Origin: Scytonematopsis contorta HA4267-MV1
GTDB taxonomy: Bacteria > Cyanobacteriota > Cyanobacteriia > Cyanobacteriales > Nostocaceae
DNA length: 64,000 bases
Assembly (NCBI GenBank): GCA_019359035.1
Contig: JAHHIC010000037.1
Location: 1 to 64,000 of the forward strand
Reading direction: 5' to 3'
Part shown: piece by piece, positions 17,105-27,487 of the stretch
Numbering within the stretch: the stretch's first letter is position 1
Layout of the letters: every line of letters begins with the position of its first letter
Program-made: the position numbers and the translations under genes
Notes under the pieces: generated by a model
Databases searched by the model: none
What the model was told of the DNA's origin: nothing
What the model saw: the letters and a program-made list of their open reading frames with translations, nothing else

Positions 17105-18415
17105 TTAACAGCACTTCTTAAAATACGATAAATCAATATCGCCAAAGTGAATGCTAAGAGCAATGTTTACTTGTTCTAAAAGCGTTACCAACCATTGAAT
17201 ACAACTTGTTGCAGAAGCTTCATAGTGGTTGAACAAAATTGCTAGACGTTTTTCCAGATAAGGTTTTATTTTCTGGCAAATTAACGCGATTTTAAGCAAT
17301 AAAGCTGTAGTCACTGTTGTACCTTGATTGTTAACCAAGTCTATAAAAGTGAAATGTTGTGGCAATGCGCTACTCTCTACAACCAAAAAATTCAAGATTT
17401 GACTACAAGTCCTGACTAGCAAAAACTCATTAATTTTCTGAGAATTTGCTTCAGGCAAAATATTGTGTAGTTGATTATGTAAACGCGAATAAAATTTACG
17501 TTTTCCATAATCGGAATCAATAGTAGGTATCAGGTACTGATATAAATCTTCTTTAAAAGAATAAAAATCAGGAGACTGACGACTATATTGTAAAAAGCTT
17601 TTTGCCAAATCTTGGTAAGTAGAACCGCTTTCAACTTTGCCAATAAATTGTCTTAAAGTAGTGTATAGTTCAGCATTTTGCAATAGCGTAGGGTTGTTTA
17701 CACCTCGCAAAATCCTATCAGCTTGTTCAACAGAACTAACTTTAATAATTTCAGCACGTCTTATTTGATAAGTCACATATTTTGACAAATCAATTTCAAA
17801 TTGTTTTTGTACCTGCTCTTGAATAGTTCTAACTGTGTTTTTGTGTTCAAAAGCGCAGTTATCACTCAGTAGACAATGCTGGTACAAATAAGGATATCGA
17901 GGAATTAAAGTGATTAAAGGTTGATTTTGATTATGAGGAATAAAGTCTTTGTTATTAGACATTACCCGGTTATGAGACATTACCCGTGCTAAACGGCATA
18001 ATGCCTGGTATTGCTCACTTTGGGTAAATTGTTTTACTTGTTCCTGTAAACGCCTAATTGCTGCATAACGGAAGCTGTGAATTCTAGAGCGAGAAGGCTG
18101 TTTTTCAAATACAGCTATTAACCCTGGAACATGACTGTACAACTGCGGCTGCATATGCCATCTATTGATTAAAATATGGCAACAACGATTGAGGAAGTAT
18201 TTGAAATCTTGTTCACTGTTGTTGGATACTACTATTTTATCTAAAAGTAGCAATATCTCTGTTTCTGGGTAATCAGCACCCTCAATAAACAAAGCACGAA
18301 AACGCTCAATCATTTGACTAGGAGATTGAGACTCTAGTAATTTTAGCAAATGTTGATATATTTGCTGTTCTTCGGAGGAAGTACTTTCGTAATAAGGGTT
18401 TGTCCAATTACTCAC
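17105..18415 (-). CDS. conserved cyanobacterial-type protein of unknown function
   Basis: A 436-residue, mainly helical, soluble protein. No signal peptide, membrane helix or nucleotide motif is visible. Notable stretches are LLLLDKIVVSNNSEQDFKYF, NRCCHILINRWHMQPQLY, SRSRIHSFRYAAIRRLQEQV and HCLLSDNCAFEHKN. A near-direct repeat, MSHNRVMSNNKDF, lies at about 146-158. It ends in FKKCC. I do not recognise a family. It is convergent with the nuclease gene and separated by repeat DNA. Confidence 0.75.
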   Translation of the reverse strand: MSNWTNPYYESTSSEEQQIYQHLLKLLESQSPSQMIERFRALFIEGADYPETEILLLLDKIVVSNNSEQDFKYFLNRCCHILINRWHMQPQLYSHVPGLIAVFEKQPSRSRIHSFRYAAIRRLQEQVKQFTQSEQYQALCRLARVMSHNRVMSNNKDFIPHNQNQPLITLIPRYPYLYQHCLLSDNCAFEHKNTVRTIQEQVQKQFEIDLSKYVTYQIRRAEIIKVSSVEQADRILRGVNNPTLLQNAELYTTLRQFIGKVESGSTYQDLAKSFLQYSRQSPDFYSFKEDLYQYLIPTIDSDYGKRKFYSRLHNQLHNILPEANSQKINEFLLVRTCSQILNFLVVESSALPQHFTFIDLVNNQGTTVTTALLLKIALICQKIKPYLEKRLAILFNHYEASATSCIQWLVTLLEQVNIALSIHFGDIDLSYFKKCC

Positions 18416-19172
18416 TTTTCCGTCACCCTTGATGAGTAAATTACTAATTACACAAATTCTCAGGACTTACAAATTTGATTAATAAAACTATCCTTTTACT
18501 AAATTCTAATTAGATGCTAGTAACAATCACGTTTTTTGGTACATAAGTTGATATTAGTTTAGCTTTAATAAATGGTTTTAATTTTTACTATTGTTTTTTT
18601 GGGTAATCGTCTATAATTTCCATATTTATTTGGCTAGACGAAAAAAACTCAACAAGTGTTCCGCTAAATATAACACATAAATCACAGTATTATCACTGTA
18701 TTTCTACTCCCTACTAAACTTCCTTTAAATTACTCTAAAGATAGTAAATGTACAGATGCGATTTATCGCTTCTGTACTTTTGTAACTTTATGCTAACCGT
18801 TAATATTCTGATAAAATTAACAATTAGCTAAGTTTTACTACATACTTTTTGACAACTATCAGTACTCTCTGTATCCAGTTAAACAAAGAAACTTTTGAGC
18901 TTAATCAAGTAGCTGTAAAGCTTCGCCAATAAATCTTAAATTATCTGTAAAATCATCAGCTATAGTATAGAAAAGCCCTCAATAATTAGGTTCAGGGAAA
19001 ATCCTTATAAGTTTATATTTCATATTAGTTTTTAATTTTTAATTTAATTTTTTCAATATTTATTATCTTCTGAGTATTCAAAAATACATGACCTCAAAGG
19101 CTGGTAGTAGTACTGTCTTTGCATCTGCCACAATAAAATAATCCCAAAACACTTTATTTAAATTACTCAAGC
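18416..19172. other. 757-bp gene-free region upstream of the P450 gene
   Basis: Strongly AT-rich. The only clear structure is a 28-bp palindrome at 18750-18777 with outer arms gtacaga/tctgtac and inner gcgat/atcgc, a member of the family described at 34549. No gene, tRNA or riboswitch was recognised. It may hold promoters of the two divergent neighbours, but no box stands out. Confidence 0.55.
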
Positions 19173-20540
19173 ATGACAGCAACTAAAACTCTTCCCAACG
19201 GTCCCGACATGCCGATATTGCTACGACGGCTAAAATTTGTTTTTCGTCCTTTGGAATATATAGAGGATTTTGCAAAAATTTACGGAGATACTTTTACCTT
19301 AAAAAGCCCCAAAGGGAACTACGCTGTATATTTTAGTCATCCCCAAGCCTTAGAACAGATTTTTACAGCCGATTCCACGAATTTAGGTACTGGTGGAGGA
19401 AACATTGGTTTAGAATTTTTATTGGGTCAAAACTCATTGCTGGCTTTGAGTGGTGAACGTCACCAGCGTCAACGTCAATTATTAGCACCTCCCTTTCATG
19501 GGGAAAAAATGCGAATTTACGGGGAAACTATCCAGGAAATAACGCATCAGGTATGTGATTCTTGGCTCCAAAATAAAGCTTTTAATATCCGTGACACAAT
19601 GCAAGAAATTGCTCTGCGGGTAATTCTACGAGTTGTTTTTGGCTTTGATGAAGGTTCGCGTTTGCAAGAACTACAAAAATTATTAAGTTCCGTCTTAGAG
19701 TTCTTGGGTTCTCCTTTAATGTCCGCTGGTTTCTTTTTCACCTTTTTGCAAAAAGATTTAGGTGCTTGGAGTCCTTGGGGACGAATGATGCTGCAAATAC
19801 AAAAAATTGATGAATTGATTTATGCCCATATAAAAGAGCGAAAAGTTGAATCTTACCAGCCTGAATCTTACCAAAATAGGCAAGATATTCTGAGTTTAAT
19901 GATGTTTGCTCGCTATGATGATGGTCAGCCGATGTCAGACACGGAATTGCGCGATGAATTGATGACTTTGTTGGTAGCCGGACACGAAACAACAGCTTCT
20001 GCTTTAGTTTGGGCACTTTACTGGATTGACCGCTCACCACAAATACGGGAGAAACTGCAAAAAGAACTGCTGTCCCTGGATGGGAACACAGAACCAACCA
20101 CTATTGCAAAACTACCTTATTTAACAGCCGTATCTCAAGAGTCTTTGCGGATGTACCCAATTCTCGCCAATGCTTTTGTTCGCTTTGCCACATCCCCAAT
20201 AGAAATTATGGGTTACCAGTTACCAAAAGGCACTATGATTATCCCCAGTATTTATATGGCTCATCATCGTCAAGAAGTTTATCCTCAACCAAAGCAATTT
20301 AAACCGGAACGCTTTTTAGAACGGCAATTTTCCCCATACGAATTTTTGCCCTTTGGTGGTGGTAGTCGTCGCTGTTTGGGTATGGCTTTTGCTCAGTATG
20401 AAATGAAAATAGTATTAGCAACTATTTTGTCTAAGTTTCAAGTATCGATGGTTGATAAACGTGCTGTGCGTCCTGTTCGTCGTGGACTTACTTTGGCTGC
20501 ACCTGCTGGGATGAAAGTTATCGCAACCCCCCAGACCTAA
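19173..20540 (+). CDS. cytochrome P450 (CYP110-like)
   Basis: A 455-residue P450 of full length without a membrane anchor. I-helix motif LLVAGHETTASALV (about 268-281), K-helix ExxR in QESLRMYP (about 320), heme loop FGGGSRRCLGMAFA with the Cys ligand (about 399). The overall pattern (NLGTGGGNIGLEFLLGQNS, then HQRQRQLLAPPFHGEKMR) resembles CYP110 enzymes of filamentous cyanobacteria, which oxidise fatty acids and terpenes. Redox partners are not encoded nearby. The stop codon lies in a repeat (see 20533). Confidence 0.93.
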   Translation: MTATKTLPNGPDMPILLRRLKFVFRPLEYIEDFAKIYGDTFTLKSPKGNYAVYFSHPQALEQIFTADSTNLGTGGGNIGLEFLLGQNSLLALSGERHQRQRQLLAPPFHGEKMRIYGETIQEITHQVCDSWLQNKAFNIRDTMQEIALRVILRVVFGFDEGSRLQELQKLLSSVLEFLGSPLMSAGFFFTFLQKDLGAWSPWGRMMLQIQKIDELIYAHIKERKVESYQPESYQNRQDILSLMMFARYDDGQPMSDTELRDELMTLLVAGHETTASALVWALYWIDRSPQIREKLQKELLSLDGNTEPTTIAKLPYLTAVSQESLRMYPILANAFVRFATSPIEIMGYQLPKGTMIIPSIYMAHHRQEVYPQPKQFKPERFLERQFSPYEFLPFGGGSRRCLGMAFAQYEMKIVLATILSKFQVSMVDKRAVRPVRRGLTLAAPAGMKVIATPQT

Positions 20541-20693
20541 CCCCCCTACCCCCCTTCCCTACGAGGGAAGGGGGGAAATAAAAGAGGGAAGTAAAGGGGA
20601 AATAGAAGCTGTAAGTTAGCTTATTAACTTGAAAATCTCTTAAATCGTAGCCCCCCTTCCCTGCTAGGGAAGGGGGGTTGGGGGGTTAGGTCT
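20533..20693. repeat. inverted pair of gacctaacccccc repeats between convergent genes
   Basis: The left copy starts agacctaacccccc and contains cccttccctacgagggaagg; the right copy is the same element inverted (cccttccctgctagggaagg, ending ggttaggtct). Each has its own internal palindrome. The P450 stop (TAA at 20538) is read from the left copy and the transglutaminase stop abuts the right copy. A third copy lies inside the U32 gene at 41028. The pair may act as a two-way terminator. Confidence 0.8.
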
Positions 20694-22351
20694 TAGAAAT
20701 CTGGTAATTCTTCGAGAATTGTAAACCGTATATGGTTAATCGCTAATTCGCCTATAGAGATTTCCTCTTTTTTGATTCTTTGACCTTTACTACTTAATGT
20801 TTCAAAAGGTAAACCTTTGCCAATTTCAATATGATACCAGCATAAACCCATGAAAAAGCGAGTAGGATAAGGGCCATAGTCGCCAATATCATCCGGGTTT
20901 GATTCCATCGGCAACCAGCCACGTCCGGGAATGTAAAATTCTAGCCATACGTGGTTGTAGTCTGGATGCAGGGGAACGTTTTTATGCTCGCTGGTATTTG
21001 GGCATTTGTAACGTCCGACGGTACGACAGGGAATATCGTTTAGACGGCACAAAGCCAATAACACACCTACGTATTCACCACAGGAACCAACACCTCTATC
21101 TAACACTATGTCAGGAGAATCAATGTATGGTTTAATGCCATATGATAATTGGTCATAAACAAAATTACGGATACTGTACATTTTTCGCAACAGGTTCGTT
21201 TCATTGCCAACAGCCTCAAGAGCTGCGCGACGAACTATGCTGCTTTCCATTGCTAATTCGTCGTCGTCCACTAAGTAACGACTTTTGAATTCTACAGGGT
21301 ATTCTGGTAGGTTATCCATATCTGGTGGGGTCAGGCGATATTTAATGCTGTAAACTTCCACAACAGCTCGCCAACCAAACATGTGTCTTTCTCCGGGGGT
21401 TAGGGTTTCAAATTTGAATACTGCAACCCGTTCTCCGTCTACGACTTCCTCTGTAAAGGGTAAACCTATTGCTTCAATGTGCCTAACTTTTTGACGGTCA
21501 GTTTCACTCGGTAGAGCGATGCGCCATTCCGCGTCGGGGAGGTAAACCTCTTCTAAGGGGGAAATCTCTTCCGCGTAGCACATTTCAATCAAATACCCAT
21601 TCGACAACCCTATACGTTTTTCCGCGTCATAGTGGTAGTGCAAGGGATGAATAAAAGTGCGATCGCGATATGTAAGTTCGTAGCTGGGGTTAGCGTTGGG
21701 GTTATCCCGAATATAGGGTTCCTCATTGGCGTAAGCAACATATATATTTTGCTTATTTTGCTTGCCGTTTTCCTCGTCCATACCCTGGTCTAAACGAACA
21801 GCAATTCCAGTGGGACATTCAAAAGGGGTGAGTACGCTAAACTTAACTTCACCAGTACCGCGCTCAATGGCGTAAACTGTTTGTTCGATGCGGTCACACA
21901 CCCAAAGAGTGTCCTCGCACACAGCCAAGTTTTCTTCCCCAACCCCAGGGGCACGGAACCTGGTTATTTCTTTGCGCGTTTGGCGGTCAAAAATGAGAAT
22001 GTAGCCCAACTTTTGGCAACTAACGTAAATGGTTGATTCCCATACAGCCACACCATTAGCGGGATAAGGTAAGGTAACAAAATGCTCCAAACCCAAAGAG
22101 TCCAATTTGCACAAGTAAACACTATTACCCCGTGTCAACCAAAGGGTATCTTCCCAAACACAAAGCCCGGTGACTTCTTCAAATTCCCTGACCTGATGGG
22201 AATTGAGAATTTTGGTGTTGTCAGTAAGGGGGTCAACTTGTAACAGATGACCTTTAATTGTATCTATCGCAATGAGTATATTTCCGATAAAAGCGATGCC
22301 ACCCAAAGTGGCAGCGCCAAGCGGTCGAATTGTTCTAAACTGCCCAAACAT
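20693..22351 (-). CDS. beta-propeller plus transglutaminase-like protein
   Basis: A 552-residue protein. Residues about 1-190 form repeated blades (IGNILIAIDTIKGHLLQVD, GLCVWEDTLWLTRGN, LAVCEDTLWVCDRIE), an NHL/SMP-30-like propeller. The C-terminal half is a transglutaminase-like (cysteine protease fold) domain with the triad in GVGSCGEYVG (Cys), YNHVWLEFY (His) and MESNPDD (Asp). A middle beta domain (about 230-350) links them. The substrate is unknown. There is no clear signal peptide, so it is probably cytoplasmic. The triad is intact, so it should be active. Confidence 0.85.
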   Translation of the reverse strand: MFGQFRTIRPLGAATLGGIAFIGNILIAIDTIKGHLLQVDPLTDNTKILNSHQVREFEEVTGLCVWEDTLWLTRGNSVYLCKLDSLGLEHFVTLPYPANGVAVWESTIYVSCQKLGYILIFDRQTRKEITRFRAPGVGEENLAVCEDTLWVCDRIEQTVYAIERGTGEVKFSVLTPFECPTGIAVRLDQGMDEENGKQNKQNIYVAYANEEPYIRDNPNANPSYELTYRDRTFIHPLHYHYDAEKRIGLSNGYLIEMCYAEEISPLEEVYLPDAEWRIALPSETDRQKVRHIEAIGLPFTEEVVDGERVAVFKFETLTPGERHMFGWRAVVEVYSIKYRLTPPDMDNLPEYPVEFKSRYLVDDDELAMESSIVRRAALEAVGNETNLLRKMYSIRNFVYDQLSYGIKPYIDSPDIVLDRGVGSCGEYVGVLLALCRLNDIPCRTVGRYKCPNTSEHKNVPLHPDYNHVWLEFYIPGRGWLPMESNPDDIGDYGPYPTRFFMGLCWYHIEIGKGLPFETLSSKGQRIKKEEISIGELAINHIRFTILEELPDF

Positions 22352-22695
22352 CTGCCTTGTTTAAAAACTGGGGAGTGCAACACTCATATTAAACGTATTT
22401 ATTCAATGCTAAGCACATGCATAAAATTAATTTTGTAATATTGTTTGGAATATGTCTCAAAAAAATTTTCTAACTTATGTGCCTTACTTAGCTAAAGTAC
22501 ATGTGTTAGACTCAACTTCTTTTTAAGGTAATAACACGTATATAATTTCCCAATGGGAATTCACCATATGTGAGGAAAAACACAAATTTATATTGATGCT
22601 TTTAGGCAAAAATTGCCAAGATAGCTTTAATTGATGTTTTTCTGATTATCGTAAAATTCCAATCCAACTCTGTAACATCTCCTGTAACCTACACC
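22352..22695. other. 344-bp divergent intergenic region
   Basis: Lies between the transglutaminase gene and the P-type ATPase gene, which are divergently transcribed, so promoters for both are expected. A tataat-like box is seen in cacgtatataattt near 22540. No other structure is recognised. Confidence 0.5.
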
Positions 22696-25557
22696 ATGTC
22701 TGCTAATTCTCTATCTGATTCAAACGTCGTTTGGCATAGTTTAGAAGTTGAAAAAGCAATACAACTGCTTAACACTGACGCAGACAAAGGCTTAACAACT
22801 CAAGAAGTTCAACAACGAGTAGAAAAATATGGTCTCAACGAATTAAAAGAAACCAGTGGACGTACACCGTTAGAAATTCTTATCGACCAGTTTAAAAACA
22901 TCATGTTATTGATGTTAATTGGTGTCGCAATTGTTTCTGGTGTTTTAGACTTTATTGCTTTGCGAGATGGCACACTAAAAGATGGGATACCGTTTAAGGA
23001 TACCATAGCGATTATGGCGATTGTAATTCTCAACGGTATTCTTGGCTACGTGCAAGAAAGCCGGGCAGAACAAGCCCTAGCCGCTCTGAAAAAATTATCT
23101 TCACCCAACGTACGAGTCATCCGCGACGGTAAATTGATAGATGTAGCAGCCCCACAACTGGTGCCAGGAGATGTGATGCTACTGGAAGCTGGGGTGCAAG
23201 TTTCTGCTGACGGACGTTTAATAGAACAGTCAAATTTACAAGTGCGGGAATCCGCACTAACAGGGGAAGCGGAAGCAGTAAATAAACAGTCAAAACTAGA
23301 ATTGCCGGAAGATGCGTCTTTAGGAGACAGACTCAACTTAGTATTCCAAGGGACAGAAGTTGTTCAAGGACGCGCAAAAGTCTTAGTCACCAACACCGGG
23401 ATGACAACAGAACTGGGCAAAATTGCCGAAATGTTGCAATCGGTGGAAAGCGAACCCACACCGTTACAGCAACGGATGGAACAGTTGGGTAATGCCCTTG
23501 TGACTGGTTCATTAATTTTAGTCGCCTTAGTCATCGGGATTGGTCTACTTCTCAAGGGTAATTTTATCGAACTATTGGAAACTTCCTTAAGTATGGCAGT
23601 AGCCGTAGTTCCAGAGGGTTTACCCGCAGTAATTACCGTGACTTTAGCGTTGGGTACTCAACGCATGGTGCGTCAAAAAGCCTTAATTAGAAAACTACCA
23701 GCAGTAGAAACTTTAGGTTCTGTGACCACCATTTGTTCCGATAAAACAGGCACCCTGACTCAGAACAAAATGGTAGTGCAGTCAGTGTATACCAACAATG
23801 ACGTTTTCAAAATTACAGGAGAAGGCTACGCTCCCAAAGGGGACTTTCAGTTAGGAGGGGATACAGTTTCTATTGATAATTATCCAGAAATTTCCCCGCT
23901 ACTTATCGCTTGTGCTGCGTGTAACGATTCAGTATTGCAGCAGGAAAATGGCGAATGGACTATTTTAGGCGACCCCACCGAAGGAGCTTTGGTAACTCTT
24001 GCCGCAAAGGGTGGTGTTGAAAAAGACCAGTGGAATAGTAAATTACCTCGTGTTGCCGAATTCCCCTTCTCCTCAGAACGCAAACGAATGAGTGTAATTA
24101 CTCAAATAGAAGAAGTCGCTAGTGGGGTATCACCTTTAACCGATATCGACCCAGCAGTTGCCAATTTGGTAAGTGAAAACTCCCAAAAATATTTAATGTT
24201 TACCAAAGGGTCACCCGAATTAATATTGGCACGTTGTAATCGGGTACAGATAGGAACAAAAGCAACACCTTTAACCGAAAAGCAACGTCAATTGATTTTG
24301 GGACAAAACGACCAAATGGCAAGTAATGGTTTGCGGGTGCTAGGTTTTTCCTATAAACCCATTGCACAAGTACCACCCGAAGGTTCAGACGAAAAATCCG
24401 AAACCGATTTAGTTTGGTTAGGACTTGTGGGAATGTTAGACGCTCCCCGTCCAGAAGTTCGTGCTGCAGTTGAAGAGTGTCGTCAAGCGGGAATTCGTCC
24501 CGTAATGATTACTGGTGACCACCAACTAACAGCCAAAGCAATTGCTAAAGATTTGGGAATAGCTGAAGGTGGAGATAGAGTTCTTACTGGTCAAGAATTA
24601 CAACGCATGAGCGACCAGGAATTAGAACAAAACGTAGACGAAGTTAGTATATATGCTCGCGTTTCCCCAGAACATAAACTGCGAATAGTCCAAGCTCTAC
24701 AACGACGGGGACGATTTGTTGCTATGACAGGAGACGGGGTTAACGATGCACCCGCACTCAAACAAGCGGACATCGGGATTGCGATGGGGATTACAGGCAC
24801 TGATGTTAGTAAAGAAGCCAGCGATATGGTGCTACTGGACGATAATTTCGCCACTATAGTCGCAGCGACAAAAGAAGGACGTGTTGTTTATACTAATATA
24901 CGCCGCTTTATTAAGTATATTCTCGGTAGTAATATAGGAGAAGTACTAACTGTTGCAGCCGCTCCTATACTTGGTTTAGGAGGTATTCCCCTTACTCCAC
25001 TACAAATTTTGTGGATGAATTTAGTCACCGATGGGTTACCCGCATTAGCATTAGCAGTAGAACCACCCGAAGCAGACGTAATGCAGCGTCCTCCCTTTAG
25101 CCCTCGTGAAAGTATTTTTGCTCGTGGTTTAGGTTCCTACATGATTCGTATAGGAATTGTTTTCGCTATCATCACCATAGCTTTGATGTCATGGGCTTAC
25201 AATTACACCAACAGCGAAGCTTATATAAAAGCAGGAGGTGACAAGGAAGTTTGGAAAACAATGGTATTTACCACCTTGTGTTTAGCACAAATGGGTCATG
25301 CTATAGCGATTCGTTCCAACAACCGACTGACAATACAAATGAATCCCTTGTCAAATCCCTACGTACTGGGTGCTGTTGGGGTGACAACAGTTTTGCAACT
25401 AATGCTGATATATGTTGAACCCCTACGTGCTTTTTTTGGTACTCACCAATTAAGTGGATTGGAACTGTTAATATGTTTTGGTTTTAGTGCCTTAATGTTT
25501 GTCTGGATTGAAGCCGAGAAGGTATTCTTCAAATTAGTAGGCAAGAAAAACGTTTAG
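22696..25557 (+). CDS. P-type (P2A, Ca2+-type) cation ATPase
   Basis: A 953-residue ATPase. Actuator motif ALTGEAEAV (about 190); M4 [14 protein letters not shown] (about 302); phosphorylation site [13 protein letters not shown] (about 349); nucleotide-binding TKGSPE; hinge [16 protein letters not shown] (about 677); M6 [16 protein letters not shown] (about 775). PEGLPA and the M6 Asn/Asp pattern are those of Ca2+-transporting P2A pumps such as cyanobacterial PacL. It would export Ca2+ (or another divalent ion) from the cytoplasm. It has full length, and both cation-ATPase N and C domains are present. The substrate is inferred from the family. Confidence 0.93.
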   Translation: MSANSLSDSNVVWHSLEVEKAIQLLNTDADKGLTTQEVQQRVEKYGLNELKETSGRTPLEILIDQFKNIMLLMLIGVAIVSGVLDFIALRDGTLKDGIPFKDTIAIMAIVILNGILGYVQESRAEQALAALKKLSSPNVRVIRDGKLIDVAAPQLVPGDVMLLEAGVQVSADGRLIEQSNLQVRESALTGEAEAVNKQSKLELPEDASLGDRLNLVFQGTEVVQGRAKVLVTNTGMTTELGKIAEMLQSVESEPTPLQQRMEQLGNALVTGSLILVALVIGIGLLLKGNFIELLETSLSMAVAVVPEGLPAVITVTLALGTQRMVRQKALIRKLPAVETLGSVTTICSDKTGTLTQNKMVVQSVYTNNDVFKITGEGYAPKGDFQLGGDTVSIDNYPEISPLLIACAACNDSVLQQENGEWTILGDPTEGALVTLAAKGGVEKDQWNSKLPRVAEFPFSSERKRMSVITQIEEVASGVSPLTDIDPAVANLVSENSQKYLMFTKGSPELILARCNRVQIGTKATPLTEKQRQLILGQNDQMASNGLRVLGFSYKPIAQVPPEGSDEKSETDLVWLGLVGMLDAPRPEVRAAVEECRQAGIRPVMITGDHQLTAKAIAKDLGIAEGGDRVLTGQELQRMSDQELEQNVDEVSIYARVSPEHKLRIVQALQRRGRFVAMTGDGVNDAPALKQADIGIAMGITGTDVSKEASDMVLLDDNFATIVAATKEGRVVYTNIRRFIKYILGSNIGEVLTVAAAPILGLGGIPLTPLQILWMNLVTDGLPALALAVEPPEADVMQRPPFSPRESIFARGLGSYMIRIGIVFAIITIALMSWAYNYTNSEAYIKAGGDKEVWKTMVFTTLCLAQMGHAIAIRSNNRLTIQMNPLSNPYVLGAVGVTTVLQLMLIYVEPLRAFFGTHQLSGLELLICFGFSALMFVWIEAEKVFFKLVGKKNV

Positions 25558-25563
25558 GAGTGA

Positions 25564-25738
25564 ATTGGGAATTGGTAATTGGTAATTGGTAATTGGTAAT
25601 TGGTAATTGGTAATTGGTAATTGGTGATTGGTGATTCTCCATTACCCATTCCCCATTCCCCACTCCCTAATTCCCCCACTCCCCACTCCCTAATTTCCCC
25701 TACTCCCCACTCCCCACTCCCCACTCCCCATTCCCCAG
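25564..25738. repeat. STRR tracts, TTGGTAA then CCCCACT heptamers
   Basis: First about eight copies of the heptamer ttggtaa (ending with ttggtga variants), then a run of ccccact/ccccatt heptamers up to the recF start codon. These match the short tandemly repeated sequences described for heterocystous cyanobacteria (STRR1 and STRR2 types). They fill the whole gap between the ATPase stop and recF. Confidence 0.92.
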
Positions 25739-25739
25739 A

Positions 25740-26861
25740 ATGTACCTAAAAACCCTCCACCTCCGTCAATTTCGCAATTATAAAGAGCAGTTTGTTGAGT
25801 TTTCTGCCCCAAAGACTATTTTGGTAGGTAATAATGCTCAAGGAAAATCTAATTTATTGGAAGCGGTGGAGTTACTTGCGACATTGCGCTCACACCGAGT
25901 TTCACGGGATAAGGATTTAGTTCGCGATGGTGAAGAAGCTGCTAGAGTTAATGCTTCTTTGGTACGAGACACTGGGGTGAGTGAGCTAAGTTTAATTGTT
26001 CGTCGCAACGGACGTCGTACTGTTGCTCTCAACAACGAAAATCTACGACGACAAATGGATTTTTTGGGAGTTCTAAATGCTGTTCAGTTTTCTAGTTTAG
26101 ATTTGGAACTTGTACGTGGAAGTCCAGAAACTCGACGTAATTGGCTGGATACTCTGTTAATTCAACTAGAACCAGTTTACGCCCGTATCTTACACGAATA
26201 TAATAAAGTACTGCGTCAACGTAACGCCTTCTTAAAAAACGCAAAAGATGACTCAGCTTTTTCTGCTAAACATTCAGAATTAGCTATTTGGGATGCTCAA
26301 TTAGCGACAACAGGCACAAGGTTAATTAGAAGAAGAGAACGAGCAATAAAAAGACTATTACCGATTGCTAGTGCTTGGCACGCTGATATTAGTGGTTCTA
26401 CAGAAATTTTACAGATAAAATACGCACCTAATATACCTATAGAGCAACAGCAAGCCGAAGAAGTACAACAGGCGTTTCTAGAGAAAATACAACAGCGGGC
26501 TATTGCAGAACTACATCAAGGTACAACCCTTGTTGGTCCCCATCGTGACGAAATAGAATTATCTATTAATCAAACACCTGCGCGACAATACGGTTCTCAG
26601 GGTCAACAAAGAACTTTAGTACTAGCGCTGAAATTAGCAGAATTACAACTTATTGAAGAAGTTGTTGGCGAATCACCCCTATTACTGTTGGATGACGTGT
26701 TGGCAGAGTTAGACCTTTCCCGTCAAAATCAATTGCTCGACGCAATTCAAGACCGCTTTCAAACCCTTATTACTACTACTCATTTGGGAGCGTTTGATTC
26801 CCAGTGGTTAAATTCCTCGCAAATTTTGTCTGTTAATGCTGGCCAGGTGGGGAATATATAG
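25740..26861 (+). CDS. recF: DNA repair protein RecF
   Basis: A 373-residue SMC-like ATPase. Walker A VGNNAQGKSNLLEA (about 31), signature QYGSQGQQRTLVLALK (about 281), Walker B LLLLDDVLAELD (about 317) and D-loop/His ITTTHLG. N-terminal LHLRQFRNY is the RecF hallmark. RecF loads RecA with RecO/RecR at gaps. The start ATG comes directly after an STRR tract with no Shine-Dalgarno sequence, so the leader is made only of repeats. Confidence 0.96.
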   Translation: MYLKTLHLRQFRNYKEQFVEFSAPKTILVGNNAQGKSNLLEAVELLATLRSHRVSRDKDLVRDGEEAARVNASLVRDTGVSELSLIVRRNGRRTVALNNENLRRQMDFLGVLNAVQFSSLDLELVRGSPETRRNWLDTLLIQLEPVYARILHEYNKVLRQRNAFLKNAKDDSAFSAKHSELAIWDAQLATTGTRLIRRRERAIKRLLPIASAWHADISGSTEILQIKYAPNIPIEQQQAEEVQQAFLEKIQQRAIAELHQGTTLVGPHRDEIELSINQTPARQYGSQGQQRTLVLALKLAELQLIEEVVGESPLLLLDDVLAELDLSRQNQLLDAIQDRFQTLITTTHLGAFDSQWLNSSQILSVNAGQVGNI

Positions 26862-26884
26862 ACATACATAGATATAGACATAGA

Positions 26885-26912
26885 CATAGACTAAACATGT
26901 TTAGTCTCTACA
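26885..26912. repeat. 28-bp palindrome of the gtctctac family
   Basis: The core agactaaacatgtttagtct is a perfect 20-bp palindrome followed by ctac. It belongs to the family at 34549 and 46528 but with a different inner sequence (taaaca/tgttta). Preceded by short atagac repeats. Confidence 0.8.
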
Positions 26913-27017
26913 TTAGTTTTTTCTAGGTAGCACAGTCATTTGTGATTAGTTCTTGGGAATAATAAAAACTAACCACCCACAATTGGCAACCAATAACTGA
27001 CAACCAACACTACTGAT

Positions 27018-27434
27018 ATGTCCCAAAGTAATTATGTTTTAGATAAAAACGAAGTAGCATCCCTCGGTGCATCCTTACGAGAAATTTCATCAAAGATTTT
27101 GAAGTCGTCGGGATATAGAGGTGGTACAAAAAAGGTTTGGTTCCAAGGGGAGGAACCTTACTTTGATGTGTTTTTTGAGTTAAGAAATAACCAAATAGCC
27201 TGGTTTCAATTTACCTTGCGTGGTAAATCACTTTCCTGGGATAGTAAAGCTCCTGGTTTACAAACGGGCACAACTGATGAATTAAAACTTAATGATGTTA
27301 GCTTTTATGCAGCAAGTAAAACAATTGAAACTGATAACGAAGCTGATTTGGATTTTATTAACTTAGTTAAGTTAATTTTACAAACAAGAGCAGATGAAGA
27401 TATTTTTGCTAAAGCATTAAAATTATTTAGTTAG
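27018..27434 (+). CDS. small conserved-looking protein of unknown function
   Basis: A 138-residue soluble protein I do not recognise. It has a helical start (EVASLGASLREISSKILKS), a beta-rich middle (KKVWFQGEEPYFDVFFEL, IAWFQFTLRGKSLSWD) and a helical end (LDFINLVKLILQTRADED). It lies about 150 bp downstream of recF on the same strand, but repeat DNA between them makes an operon doubtful. Codon use is like the neighbours. Confidence 0.72.
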   Translation: MSQSNYVLDKNEVASLGASLREISSKILKSSGYRGGTKKVWFQGEEPYFDVFFELRNNQIAWFQFTLRGKSLSWDSKAPGLQTGTTDELKLNDVSFYAASKTIETDNEADLDFINLVKLILQTRADEDIFAKALKLFS

Positions 27435-27475
27435 TGGTCGGTTGTCTGCTGACCACTGACCACTGACCACCAAAA
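27430..27475. repeat. short STRR tract (tgaccac type)
   Basis: Three near copies of the heptamer tgaccac with ggtcggttgtc before them, between convergent genes. Confidence 0.75.
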
Positions 27476-27487
27476 AATCACAAATAC

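Noticed and set aside
18416-19172. A hidden RNA gene in the 757-bp gap
   Set aside because: Apart from one 28-bp palindrome no tRNA-like fold, riboswitch or terminator pattern could be made out by eye.
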